A stretch of 64,000 bases of DNA from Theocolax elegans (GCA_026168455.1 CM047427.1:16939201-17003200), one strand, 5' to 3'. Counted from the first letter of the stretch, positions 36,501 through 43,632 are shown. The notes: generated by a model not told the origin, from the sequence alone. Program-made: numbers and translations.

Positions 36501-37497
36501 TTCCATAAACCCCGTACTAAATTCCAGTTAACGTGTATTTCGAGCGACGGGCACAAGCACTGTAAGGATTATTGATAGAGTATGACTCGCACGGTTTGAG
36601 TCTTCATGCGGCGGAGAATCACAGTCCGTATCACGTAAGACCGATTGCACGGCTAAGCCAATCGACGCATTCCCCGACCGTGCTCGACGAAAAACGGAAC
36701 CACAAACTGCTCTATTAAACTAAAAAACTAAGCAAATTAATAATAAATACTTACCCTAAAGGTACCATCGCAGAAAAGTTGTGTACAGTTAGCGAGTCCA
36801 ACAAGCATCGAGTCATGAATGAATAATAAAGCAATCGAACCATCTTTCGCTGTAACGCAACCTTTATAGATATCTTCGACTGTTTTTAAATCTGTTAACG
36901 CTTCTGCTAAATCCGATAGTGTTTCTGGAATTGGTGGAACGTTGTTTCTCCGAGCTTTCTGCATTTTGCCATCGAAGTTTTGAAACTGCACCTTATTCTT
37001 TATTTCTTCATACCTAGGATCAATACATTTTTTAGTTAATTTATTAACTTAAAAATTTTATTACGTTATTCATTATAGGTTAATAAACTAAAATTAAATT
37101 GCAGTTCATTTTAAAAACTTATTAAAGGTTAAAAAACGTATCAACAAATACCTTGTTAAAAATATATAAATTCTACTTACTCTGGTTTTGCTCGTACGAT
37201 TTCGTAAATAGAACGCAATTTTTCAAAAGTCGTTTGGGCGAGAACTAACAACTCCTCTTCAAATCTTTCTTTTTTTAAAAGAAGGTGATCTGGATAGTGG
37301 CCTTTGTGCACTCCTTCAACAGTCAACTCTTGCTTCTCAAGATCTTGCAGGGTGTTGACTCTGATACAAGCCGAACATCCCGACTTTCTCACAGCACATC
37401 GGAAAGTTCTGCCGGGTGGACGGCTATCCAAATAATAAATAAAACCTTCGTGATAATACCTTACGGTATTATTTTGCTTACCGCACAATCTAAACAT
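12402..37497 (-). CDS. FLYWCH-MULE transposase-AT-hook-RING protein, 18 exons, about 950 residues
   Basis: Exons in coding order: 37497-37181, 37013-36755, 35544-35482, 34733-34530, 33147-32817, 32534-32390, 32320-32259, 32182-32021, 31505-31245, 23147-23031, 22281-22174, 21594-21484, 21278-21156, 20201-20091, 19623-19489, 18012-17881, 17758-17705, 12559-12402. All 17 introns are GT-AG and the phases agree at every join; the sum is 2,853 nt, 951 codons including the stop. Domains: FLYWCH finger (about residues 1-70), DDE core with D188, D254, E371 and a C-x-F-H near 275-278, AT-hooks near 561 and 593, duplicated acidic exons (602-880), a basic stretch (881-898) and a RING (900-935). By family knowledge it should cut and move the surrounding element in the nucleus; a ubiquitin-ligase role for the RING is inference. 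The ATG is chosen because an in-frame TGA lies 24 nt upstream with no acceptor between. Intron 9 hosts the CACTA-like element. Exon joins are my reading and need transcript support. Confidence 0.85.
12770..17410. repeat. Satellite array with trimeric higher-order repeat
   Basis: About 38 head-to-tail monomers of 120-121 bp. Neighbouring monomers differ, while every third one is nearly identical, giving a 362-bp higher-order unit (for example near-copies starting at 14,845, 15,207 and 15,569). Each monomer contains a dyad: TCAAAGGAA, then GCACGTTCGTGC (itself palindromic), then TTCCTTTGA. Edge monomers are more divergent, as expected of an array that is homogenised in its centre. It fills most of intron 17 of the MULE gene. 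The repeated 64-67-codon frames are by-products: neither 121 nor 362 is a multiple of three. Confidence 0.97.
17705..17758 (-). CDS. MULE gene exon 17: basic, NLS-like
   Basis: 18 codons, phase 1-1, reading IDKKVKKTHRGGKKS: a likely nuclear localisation signal. Acceptor TACAG, donor GTAAGT. The following 5.1-kb intron holds the satellite. Confidence 0.75.
17881..18012 (-). CDS. MULE gene exon 16: acidic repeat, type B
   Basis: 44 codons, phase 1-1, with VVEQNPIAA, TVEAQGTT and SERSIF in the same places as exon 15. Donor GTAATA. Confidence 0.8.
18158..18605. mobile_element. Foldback MITE in intron 15
   Basis: Inverted halves starting AAGGGGTTACCAAAGCC and, from the other side, CGGAGTGCCAAAGTCACG; the inner arms share a TTCAAAATTTGAAGCAAAAATAT-like core. 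The 68-codon frame inside is not a gene. A half-length relative lies at 32,564-32,753. Confidence 0.7.
18755..19135. mobile_element. MITE of the GATGTCGGAC family, copy 1
   Basis: AT-rich element whose ends read GATGTCGGAT and GTCCGACATT and which contains CCGACCGAAAATTGTTTATT. Related copies lie at 26,985-27,236 and, inverted, 34,097-34,410. Confidence 0.6.
19489..19623 (-). CDS. MULE gene exon 15: acidic repeat, type B
   Basis: 45 codons, phase 1-1. It opens V-L-E-Q-Y-P-I and matches exon 16 across most of its length. Acceptor TACAG, donor GTAATC. Confidence 0.8.
20091..20201 (-). CDS. MULE gene exon 14: acidic repeat, type A
   Basis: 37 codons, phase 1-1. The ASETLATFEIL and SEQEDTVDDNKIN segments resemble exons 11 and 12. 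Donor GTAAAT. Confidence 0.78.
20323..21090. mobile_element. Foldback MITE in intron 13
   Basis: A 768-bp palindromic element with ends GGCAAATCTA and TAGATTTGCC. Both halves share CACACCATTGTGCTTGGGTTT (inverted) and an AGGGTTG core near the centre. The arms are imperfect. It occupies almost the whole intron between exons 13 and 14. Confidence 0.78.
21156..21278 (-). CDS. MULE gene exon 13: acidic repeat, type C
   Basis: 41 codons, phase 1-1. It aligns with exon 10 (VEDINV, SLIAGKKDGG). Acceptor TACAG, donor GTAATA. Confidence 0.78.
21484..21594 (-). CDS. MULE gene exon 12: acidic repeat, type A
   Basis: 37 codons, phase 1-1. YQSASMELSPFE and the DDNSLN ending align with exon 11 almost end to end, including the exon borders. 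Donor GTAAAT. Confidence 0.8.
21751..22136. repeat. Near-perfect 386-bp palindrome
   Basis: Two arms of about 190 bp around a centre of a few bases near 21,943 (GGTATTAAGTTACC). By eye I found one mismatch between the arms. It lies in intron 11. It may be a young foldback element, a hairpin-RNA source or an assembly artefact. Confidence 0.93.
22174..22281 (-). CDS. MULE gene exon 11: acidic repeat, type A
   Basis: 36 codons, phase 1-1. The core YQTASIRLSPFE and a DDSLN end match exon 12 and, more weakly, exon 14. Donor GTAAAC. Confidence 0.8.
22415..23013. mobile_element. Inverted-repeat element in intron 10
   Basis: The segment at about 22,536-22,607 (AACACCAGCTGGGTTCATCG and a TATTCTAACCTCAAAAAGTG core) recurs inverted at about 22,948-23,013. 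The left side continues with GGGTATTCCACGTGAAGTGG, with no partner on the right, so the right end looks truncated. Confidence 0.6.
23031..23147 (-). CDS. MULE gene exon 10: acidic repeat, type C
   Basis: 39 codons, phase 1-1. It shares the EDI.V....S.LI.GK..G.A.K..D pattern with exon 13. It is the first exon after the intron that contains the CACTA-like element. Acceptor ATCAG, donor GTAATT. Confidence 0.78.
23772..25898 (-). pseudogene. CACTA-like element gene 2: transposase with one in-frame stop
   Basis: One frame of 709 codons starting at ATG 25,898 and broken only by TAA at 24,429-24,431; the second part continues in the same frame to 23,772. Residues about 304-309 form a C-x-x-C knuckle (PCRICR), and about 366-375 read LDLMHDMLEG, the D-x-x-H...EG motif found in CACTA-type transposases and relatives. 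After the stop the family-like GPLVHFWSMRYE and SSSNRMNIIKT segments follow, so the stop cuts a conserved region. It could be a recent nonsense change or, less likely, be read through. Excision and insertion of CACTA-type elements is the expected role of an intact protein. It starts 76 nt after gene 1 ends. Confidence 0.82.
25974..30555 (-). CDS. CACTA-like element gene 1: SAM-like N-terminal protein, 8 exons, 534 residues
   Basis: Exons: 30555-30486, 30415-30077, 28466-28316, 28211-27985, 27749-27571, 27492-27351, 26696-26563, 26336-25974. All introns are GT-AG, phases agree, and the total of 1,605 nt is open to the stop. Residues 1-45 (ILKSWGLESFVERFKG, then VDEFVFYQIDSDLL) look like a SAM domain, a protein-interaction fold. 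Residues 46-140 are Asn/Asp-rich and probably disordered. The rest is a charged alpha-type protein I cannot assign. In CACTA elements a second gene often encodes a DNA-binding accessory protein, so that role is plausible here. Intron 2 is 1.6 kb long and filled by a 314-bp tandem repeat. Confidence 0.78.
26985..27236. mobile_element. MITE of the GATGTCGGAC family, copy 2
   Basis: Ends CAGATGTCAGACTC and GGGTCCGACATCC bordered by CCTTAA. The interior includes the CATCAGGCCCTCAGGCATG stretch that matches 18,840-18,860. It sits in an intron of the CACTA-like gene 1, so the family has moved since that element arrived. Confidence 0.65.
28735..30000. repeat. 314-bp tandem repeat inside the CACTA-like element
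   Basis: Landmark ATGCACAATAAAGC occurs at 28,871, 29,186, 29,500 and 29,683, with a decayed copy near 29,998; the spacing is 314-315 bp except for one shortened unit of 183 bp. A diverged unit precedes the array. The copies are nearly identical. The array sits in intron 2 of gene 1. Confidence 0.93.
31245..31505 (-). CDS. MULE gene exon 9: two AT-hooks
   Basis: Residues 515-601. Two AT-hooks, KRGRPRK (559-565) and KRRGRPKK (590-597), lie in a strongly basic, Lys/Arg-rich context that would bind the minor groove of AT-rich DNA and serve as a nuclear signal. The exon leaves through a phase 1 donor GTAGGT. If that donor is not used, the frame runs nine more codons to TAG at 31,216-31,218, giving a 610-residue form without the C-terminal half. 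Either form keeps the whole catalytic core. Confidence 0.85.
31541..31990. mobile_element. Foldback MITE in intron 8
   Basis: Inverted halves starting ATCAAATGGGTGGGGTCC; both contain TTTGTCGAAGACTCATTCAA and a GAATGATCATTCT palindrome further in. No coding capacity. Confidence 0.8.
32021..32182 (-). CDS. MULE gene exon 8: acidic linker
   Basis: Residues 461-514, a symmetric phase 1-1 exon rich in Glu, Asp, Asn and Gly (SDEPEENESAGD). Low complexity, probably disordered. Donor GTATTG. Confidence 0.78.
32259..32320 (-). CDS. MULE gene exon 7 (62 nt)
   Basis: Residues 440-460 plus one base; acceptor ACAG, donor GTATGT. Intron 7 after it is phase 1, and all later introns are also phase 1. Confidence 0.78.
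32390..32534 (-). CDS. MULE gene exon 6
   Basis: Residues 392-439 plus two bases; helical, charged sequence (a KIMEKVSSDFKEAERG-like stretch). Acceptor TGTAG, donor GTAAGT. No domain is recognised. Confidence 0.8.
32564..32753. mobile_element. Half MITE in intron 5
   Basis: Starts TTAAGGGGTACCAAAGTC and resembles the left half of the element at 18,158-18,605. The inverted second half is missing. Confidence 0.6.
32817..33147 (-). CDS. MULE gene exon 5: catalytic Glu
   Basis: Residues 282-391 plus one base. It contains KTNNTCENFH, where E371 is the expected third catalytic residue (TNN..E in the family). No methionine is needed because the exon is entered from exon 4 in phase 0. Confidence 0.92.
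33290..33850. repeat. GC-richer repeat with CTAGTGCGAGA motifs, copy 1
   Basis: CpG-rich block in intron 4 containing CTCGCACTAGTGTGCGA. Segments such as GACGATCCCCTACTT recur inverted in the block at 38,450-38,950. It has no coding frame. It probably belongs to an unnamed non-autonomous family. Confidence 0.55.
34097..34410. mobile_element. MITE of the GATGTCGGAC family, copy 3 (inverted)
   Basis: Contains GGATGTCAGACCTAAATTAC, ACACCTTTCAACCCAAAAAT and CAATTTTTGGTCGGTAATTA, in inverse order to copies 1 and 2. In intron 4. Confidence 0.62.
34530..34733 (-). CDS. MULE gene exon 4: second catalytic Asp
   Basis: Residues 214-281. The order FPAIFALTSSRTEAMY, then SSDFERA (D254, second catalytic Asp), then KICGCLFHYKQ is the hallmark of MULE transposases. 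The donor is CAA|GTAAGT, phase 0. The exon is too short to stand out as an open frame by itself. Confidence 0.93.
34910..35322. mobile_element. TTAA-type palindromic element, right end truncated
   Basis: TTAA then GGGGACAAGCCTGGGTTAA at the left, with the inverted partner CGAGTTAACCCAGG at about 35,309-35,322. The expected final CTTGTCCCC is lost. A relative of the element at 4,738. In intron 3. Confidence 0.68.
35482..35544 (-). CDS. MULE gene exon 3 (21 codons)
   Basis: A 63-nt exon for residues 193-213, in phase on both sides (acceptor TTTGCAG, donor GTAAGA). It carries the hydrophobic strand after the DGTF motif (SQVYIIHF), as expected in the RNase-H-like fold. Confidence 0.85.
35550..36750. 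other. Intron 2 of the MULE gene
   Basis: AT-rich with a GC-richer patch at 36,410-36,720 that has many CpG but no long frame and no recognisable product. Confidence 0.4.
36755..37013 (-). CDS. MULE gene exon 2: first catalytic Asp
   Basis: Residues 106-192. It ends in the QLFCDGTFR motif, where D188 is the first acidic residue of the MULE DDE triad. The acceptor is CCTAG and the donor GTAAGT (phase 0). Upstream residues form a leucine- and acid-rich linker. Confidence 0.9.
37181..37497 (-). CDS. MULE gene exon 1: FLYWCH-type zinc finger
   Basis: Residues 1-105 plus two bases of codon 106; phase 2 donor GTAAGT. Aromatic residues in the YYHEGFIYY stretch, then C34, C41 and C44, and H64 and H67 in the HKGHYPDH motif follow the FLYWCH layout. 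The usual Trp before the first Cys is Phe here. FLYWCH fingers are common DNA-binding partners of MULE transposases in animals. Confidence 0.88.
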
Positions 37498-38440
37498 TTT
37501 TCGAATGTACCGCGTTAATCACGATTTGATGGTTAAGATACGTCACAGAAAAATTATTCATCTCGGGTTACCAGGGTAACGCATTCTTTATTGTTTAATA
37601 ACAACATATGCTTTGAAGGGAGCGCCGAGAACGATTTTAAATTATTTAATGCACCTTATAATTTATAATTGCAGATGAACAAATATTTCAGTTATGCGCG
37701 ATTGATAAATAGAATTCAAAATAATGGTTTTGTTAAATATATTATATACTAACGTAACCAAAAAATAGTAACTGTTTTTGTTACTTATTTAAGCAAGAAA
37801 AATTTTTGAAAAGCTTCAATTTGAGAAAAAAAATAATATTAAAGCTCTTAATTAATTTTGATTATATGTAATGTAATTTTATTCACATATTTGAATTGGG
37901 AGGGTCAGAATGTTTAAAATCGTGCTTCTTTATATAAATCCAAAATTTTTATTTTTCGTAACTTTCTTTAATCGACTGAGCGAAGCGAAGGTTCTCTACT
38001 ACAGAATTATAACTTCTTGTGGGTCCGATTTCTTGGTTATATTGAAACTGATCACGCTGAAAATTTGTAGGTATGTTAGGGATGTTCTAAAGATATGCCG
38101 AATAAATTTTTGTGAGAAACCGTTGATTTTTATATGTTATTTGTAACATTATTATACACAATACATGCATACGTATCTGAACACTAACACTTACTTTTTA
38201 TGCGTATACACTATACACACGCATGCAGACACACATACACGCACGCACGTCGCACACACACACATACTCAAACACGTGATGTATACATGTATTGTTTATA
38301 ACAATGCTTCAAATAATTTTTTTTAAAATCATCAGATTCTCATAAAAATTTATACAGCACATCTTTAGTATATCTGTAACATGCCTACAAACTTGTGTAA
38401 ATTAATTACAAAATTGTTACGAATATTTTGTAATTAACTG
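37498..38440. other. 5' region of the MULE gene
   Basis: AT-rich sequence upstream of the start codon. A CA-rich microsatellite-like patch (CACACGCACG type) lies at 38,215-38,275. I could not pin down a promoter. Confidence 0.4.
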
Positions 38441-38449
38441 ACATGCAAT

Positions 38450-38950
38450 TCACGAACGAGTCGCATTCGCATTTGCCGCCCAACCGAAGCGAGGGAGGCA
38501 AAACGACAAGTGCTCGATTCGACTGACCACTCTCGCATCGTATACTATTTTTTAAAACACTGTGAGCGAAATGTCGTTATTGTATGTCGTTATTGTATAG
38601 AGTTAGAAATACGTTTATGTTCTGGAAATTTAAATATATCACATTTCAGAATTTATAATAATTATTTTATTTTTCTTGCATGTAATATTGAAGGTAGCAT
38701 TAAGTAGGGGATCGTCTTGCTTAAGTTTACTAAATGATCTATGTAAACATTCTATTGCGCATTCGCGAATTTCGAACACTAGTGCGAGAACCTGGTATTT
38801 CACGCACGCTGTACAGGCATTCAAAATGGCATGATAACACAGTGTTGCACAAAATAGTACGTTTCGTTACTAGTGCGAGAATATGATTTCTTCCTTGCGG
38901 GGCAATTTGCGAAAGTCACGCATAAATAGGCCTATTTTGCAACTTCAAGT
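38450..38950. repeat. GC-richer repeat with CTAGTGCGAGA motifs, copy 2
   Basis: Shares CACTAGTGCGAGA and the AGTAGGGGATCGTCTTG stretch (inverted) with 33,290-33,850. It lies between the right end of the MULE and exon 1, so it could influence transcription of the gene. Confidence 0.55.
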
Positions 38951-39549
38951 GTATCTATATGAGTGGAAAATTTTTCGGGGGCTCAAATTTTGGGAAGTCT
39001 TATTTTAGAAAATTTAGAAATATACTTCAGTTGAAGCCAAATAAAAAATTCACGTTCGCACGGTTTTTTAAAAAATTCAATATTTTGACCTATTATATAT
39101 CCCCACATTATATAGCAGTAAGAAAATTGAAACTCATTCCCTCATGCTCATACCTCCACCGCTCCTCCCATCCCTCCTTCACAGATTTTTCAAAATTTTG
39201 CCCGTTATTTATATGGTCTAATTATCATTCCTCCTCCGTTACTCCTCCGTCACTCTTGAAAATCACACGGAGAAGGGATGAGGAGGGATATGTATATAAT
39301 ATATATATGAGTAAGAATATTAATCTTTACATTGAACTTATACTAGTTTTTATAGTACATCAATTAGTTAAAGTTCTCTGTAGACACTCATGGGTCCGAT
39401 GAAGAAAATGAAAGCTAATTAATTACGCTATATTATATAAAAAAGGTCTTTATTAATTTTTATGTTATTGTTAAACAATAAAAGGAACACATTCTCATTA
39501 GTCAAATCATGTACACATGATACAGATTTAATCGTTAGTAATAATAATG

Positions 39550-39712
39550 AGATGTTTATATTTCCACCCTGATAAGCAGGCATGGATCCTTTCTTTAGAA
39601 TAAAAAAGATTGACAGTTTTCCAAAATTTTAATAACATTGTTCCATCCTCGAATGTATAAGGCGTGAGCCAAGCCTGCAATTCGTCGTCATCATAGCCTT
39701 CAGTTTTTATTT
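39550..39712 (-). other. Possible orphan exon near the right end of the MULE
   Basis: The minus frame reads EGYDDDELQAWLTPYTFEDG and continues through LLKFWKTVNLFYSKE to SGWKYKHL, about 50 residues with a normal amino-acid mix and higher GC than its surroundings. There is no ATG in a sensible place and no clear acceptor, and I recognise no family. It may be a remnant of a second gene carried by the element. Confidence 0.3.
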
Positions 39713-39815
39713 ATGCCTATGTAATTAATTAATTTTTTAAAATAATAATCTTATATGTATAACTTCATATTAAGTGACCTATCAATTGTACACAAAGAAT
39801 TTGTGATCATTTAAA

Positions 39816-39926
39816 TTGTACACAGTGTAAGAAAAAAATTCACTCTGTGTACAAACTATTGTACAATTATTTTTGTGTAAAAAAAATTGCGTGTTCAATT
39901 TTTATGTGGATAAACCGTACCTTGTC
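39816..39926 (-). repeat. Right terminal inverted repeat of the MULE
   Basis: Inverse of 12,035-12,145 with two substitutions. Just inside it (about 39,785-39,800) is another TTGTACACA copy, so the GTGTAC motif continues subterminally on this side, as it does on the left near 12,165-12,172. Confidence 0.95.
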
Positions 39927-39934
39927 ATAGCGAA
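39927..39934. repeat. Right target-site duplication of the MULE
   Basis: ATAGCGAA, an exact copy of 12,027-12,034. Confidence 0.92.
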
Positions 39935-40250
39935 ACAAAGAAAGTGATAAAAACTTTAATTAAGTCAGACGCAATAATTATTTCACACTAACAATGTGCT
40001 TTTATCTTACATTTTTATCTGGCACAAATAAGCACTTTCTATTAAGAACACGTCGAAATCTGGAAATACACATTCTTAGTATTCATTACTTAGATATTTG
40101 TAATAACGGAATATTATTAAACTTTACATACAATACAATGACTTTACAATCATGATTCAGTGGATCACGTTTTTGGCCTTTTACTTATAAAAAAATATGT
40201 TAAAGAAATGCTATAGAGCTAGATTAAAGTAAAATCAAAACATTGTTTGT

Positions 40251-40960
40251 GTAAAGGGGGCCAGCTAATGTTAACATTAAAAAAAAGCTATTCAATATTA
40301 ACAATTAATAATTTTTTTATATAACAATTCAAAACATTTCTTAATTTTTTAAGCAAATTATATTATTATTAACTCATATTTAAATTTTTTTATCCAATTT
40401 TTGGGTCACATAGCAATTTTAATTAATTATGAGACTCCGTACTCTGATTTTTTTTCCCTAAAGAATAGGCTGAAATTTGAACAGTAACTTTTAAAAAACT
40501 TTTAAATTGTTTTTTTAAATATGATTTTAATCAAGTTGAACGGAACAGACTGTGTTAACATTGTAATAAAAAAATTATTATTAAAAAAAAATTGAAAAAT
40601 TATATAAAAAACAGCTAAGTAATGTTTTTATGTAAACATTTAGACTTTTATTGAAATTCTGTTCCGCTTTCGTGGATTAAAACCATATGTAAAAGTTACT
40701 GTTAATATTTCAGCCTATTTGATGAAATGGTTCCTGAGGTATCCTGCGGTAAGTCCATTATGGAAAACAATCAGAGTACGCAGTTTCATAATAAATTAAA
40801 ATAGTTGTGTGACATAAATCGACTAAAAAAATTTAAATAAAAGTTAATAATAATATAATTTGTTTAAAAAATTAAGAAATGTTTTCAATTATTAGGAAAA
40901 AATATTAATTATTAATATTGAATAGCTTTTTTCAATTTTAACAATGGCTAATCCCTTTAA
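40251..40960. mobile_element. Palindromic MITE with TTAA-like border
   Basis: Left end AAAGGGGGCCAGCTAATGTT, right end inverted AAAGGGATTAGCCATTGTT; the arms share AAGCTATTCAATATTAA. The right border has TTAA (40,957-40,960) and the left has GTAA, which may be a mutated copy. A degraded relative of its centre (GTTACTGTTAA, then GATGAAAT) appears at about 50,570-50,630. Confidence 0.72.
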
Positions 40961-42327
40961 ATAATAAATTGACTTATTAAGTGTCGCTTTAAAGAACTCT
41001 GAAACTCCGGGAAACGAAATCGAGAAATATGAGTATTTGATACCAAAAAAATTGGTTCATATCTCAGGGTTTTGTTCGATGAACCTCAAGGATAAATGTA
41101 TAGCCTACTTTTTTATCTTTACTACCTTTTTCAACAAATCTAGAGGAAAACAGGTTTTACAAACATTTAAGTAACATTAATTGTAACACATTACAAAAAT
41201 GCTAAATATTAGAATAAAAAATCAATTGAAGGATCAAATATTATAGATATTGAGATCATGTACCTTTTTTAATTTTAAGATCAGATTACAAGTTTATAAG
41301 AATGGTAGCTGTTTTCAATTTGCGTAAAATCTATTTTCTCCAAACTTTTCAAAGATCTTGTATATCTTTGTCTCTAGGGTCTCGTTGGCGAAAACCTTGA
41401 GACTCGGGTACATTTTTATGGCCCAAAGAATCATATTCCGTAAATTAGAAAAAATCATTTCTCGAATTTGAGTTCTCTTCTGTTAATTGAATTTTTTTTA
41501 ACTTTTTTCTCTACGAGGTGTGCCTCTTTGAATATGACAAATCAATATATTGAAATAATTGCACCTGCAAATCGATGTTGCGTAATGGTATAATTTCCTG
41601 GAATCATTTATAACGTAAATTTATTGCTGCAGGAAATCATCGCGTAGTTACACTATTATAGATATTTAATTACGGTTAAATAATCGCACTTGCGAATCAA
41701 AATTATTATTGCAAATTACAATCTACTAAAATTAAGGGAAAAGTATAGTCATAAATCAAATTTTTATTTTTATTTGAATATGTTCTAATAGTTTTGTGTC
41801 ATTAGTGTACTAAACTACAATTTTTCGATAAACATAATTGTTGTATGGAATTATATTTATAACAAAGTTATCAAATAAAGTGTGGCGATATTAGTGTAAA
41901 CAAATGTAAGAATAATTTCCCAATAAGATTAAATTAGTACATTATCAGGGTTTCGTGAAAAAATTCTTGAATTAAAAGATATAAAGTAATAGCTACAAAA
42001 TTTGTTATTCTTTTTTCCGTATAGGTCGATTATATAATGATTCTTAATTGTTTATCTAGTGAAAACGACATACTAAACCGCTTTCATTTTAAATCTATTT
42101 TCAGATTTTGAATTAAATATAAAGTTCCTGCCGGCAAGTTGAAGCGAACAATTAATTTTCTAAATGTCTATGCTAGAATGAATTTGAGATTTAAAAAAAT
42201 CTGATTAGTTAGGTCTAGTTTGAAACATTTAACATAGTTTTAGTAGACGCAAAATCAATCGATCTTCCAATGTTCGTTTACTTTTCGAGAAATAATTTAA
42301 TTCCTTACATTTAAAGTTGGGTAGAAG
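40961..42327. other. AT-rich non-coding stretch
   Basis: No feature supported. Confidence 0.4.
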
Positions 42328-42737
42328 ATGAACTATCCAGCGAGTCCATTCAACGAATTTAAAACAAAAAGAAATACTCGAAAATCAGGGTTGTCTAAAG
42401 AAAAAATTCGGCCACCAGACAAGTGGACAAAAGCATGCAATTACGTTCTCCGAAAAGCAAGCAACCGACGATTCATCACGCGGAAAAGCCCCGCAGCGTG
42501 GCAACTCAGAAAAAAGAGCATCTTCATCGATCACGGGAAGGCACCGAAGTCGCCCAAAAACCCCAACGATTTTTCATCTCACCGAATGTTGATTATCGAG
42601 GAACCGAAAGTTCCTCGTCCTCCTGTTGCGCGGTAAACTCACGGGATCCTCCTCCGCACTCGAATAATGAAGGGTTAAACTCGCGTGAGTGGCCAACTTT
42701 TGTGGTCTCTGGTAGACGCGAACTATTCGACTGACCC
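42328..42737 (+). other. GC-richer island with two overlapping small frames
   Basis: Two overlapping plus frames (42,328-42,636, 102 residues; 42,423-42,734, 103 residues), both rich in Lys, Arg, Pro and Ser. They cannot both be real, and neither has a domain I recognise. The raised GC and CpG content suggests an exon, a 5' untranslated region or conserved non-coding DNA of a host gene. Confidence 0.3.
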
Positions 42738-42779
42738 TTGATTAACCTCTGTCTGTTTACTTGAGAACCAATGAAATGA

Positions 42780-43632
42780 ACTTTTCGCCCCTTTTCCTTT
42801 TTCGCTGAAAATAGCGATGTTCTTTTTGTCTCTTTGTTTTCCTAGTAATCGATACTTGCATTTTGTTATAGATAAAAACAATCTAAAGATTCGACGATAA
42901 TTAAACGTTACAGAATTTTCTAACCAAAATTCTTAAAAACTAATCTTTAAATTTTTTTCGCAATTTCGTACTTTTGCATGATAAATATCAAATTCCCCCA
43001 AAAAATGGAATATTTAACGTTGATTAAAATTATTGTTTGCAATATAAACTAAAGTTTCAGTCACACCCAACGCCGAAAATTTTTCGAATATATGAGTGAC
43101 CTAAATTGAATGTAGAAAGATTTATTTTCTTTATTCTTAGTAATCGATATTTCATTTCCGGTCGAATGAGAAAAATTTAAGAAATTTTAAATTATACGAT
43201 GGCAACCCAAAAATTGGAAATCTAATAAAACCGTCCTTGTCACTCAAGCAAAGTTTATTACGCTTCTTCATATATATACATACTATTGAAGATTATAAAT
43301 AAGCCAATGTAAGTCAGATGACGTAAATATTAATATATATTTTTTGAATATTTATTACCATTTCGTGTAGTCGTATTGACTCGTACCAATGTCAATGCAA
43401 ATAAATTTTTATGAATTACATTATTTATTCAAAAATATTATCATGTATGATAAGTACTTATGAAATATTAATAAATAATAATTATTGTTATGCACAAGAT
43501 CAAAACTTTAGATAAGAATTTTAGTAATATATCCGAAACACAGCAATTATCGCTTTTAGGTAGATGTTTGTCAATTGGACATCCATTTTCGCGAAGCATT
43601 CTAATACGTTTAATAGTAACAGAAAAAAAATT
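42780..43632. other. AT-rich non-coding stretch
   Basis: No feature supported. Confidence 0.4.

Larger units (their letters stand above)
12035..39926 (-). mobile_element. Giant Mutator-like (MULE) DNA transposon, 27.9 kb
   Basis: Both ends start GACAAGGTACGG and form 111-bp terminal inverted repeats with two mismatches and no gaps. Perfect 8-bp direct repeats ATAGCGAA lie immediately outside. An 8-9-bp duplication with inverted repeats of about 100 bp is the signature of Mutator-like elements. Independently, the gene inside encodes a FLYWCH finger and a MULE-type DDE core. Nested elements account for much of the size: a 7.6-kb CACTA-like element, a 4.6-kb satellite and many MITEs. The intact frame, target duplication and 98% identical ends suggest recent mobility. 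The element's only recognised gene runs on the minus strand. Confidence 0.93.

Noticed and set aside
38959..39402. 147-residue plus-strand gene
   Set aside because: Composition is that of chance AT-rich translation, with no domain or splice context; it is on the strand opposite the MULE gene.
12035..39926. A Polinton/Maverick or other giant virus-like element
   Set aside because: No DNA polymerase, integrase, protease or capsid-like gene is visible; 8-bp duplication and MULE core point to Mutator.
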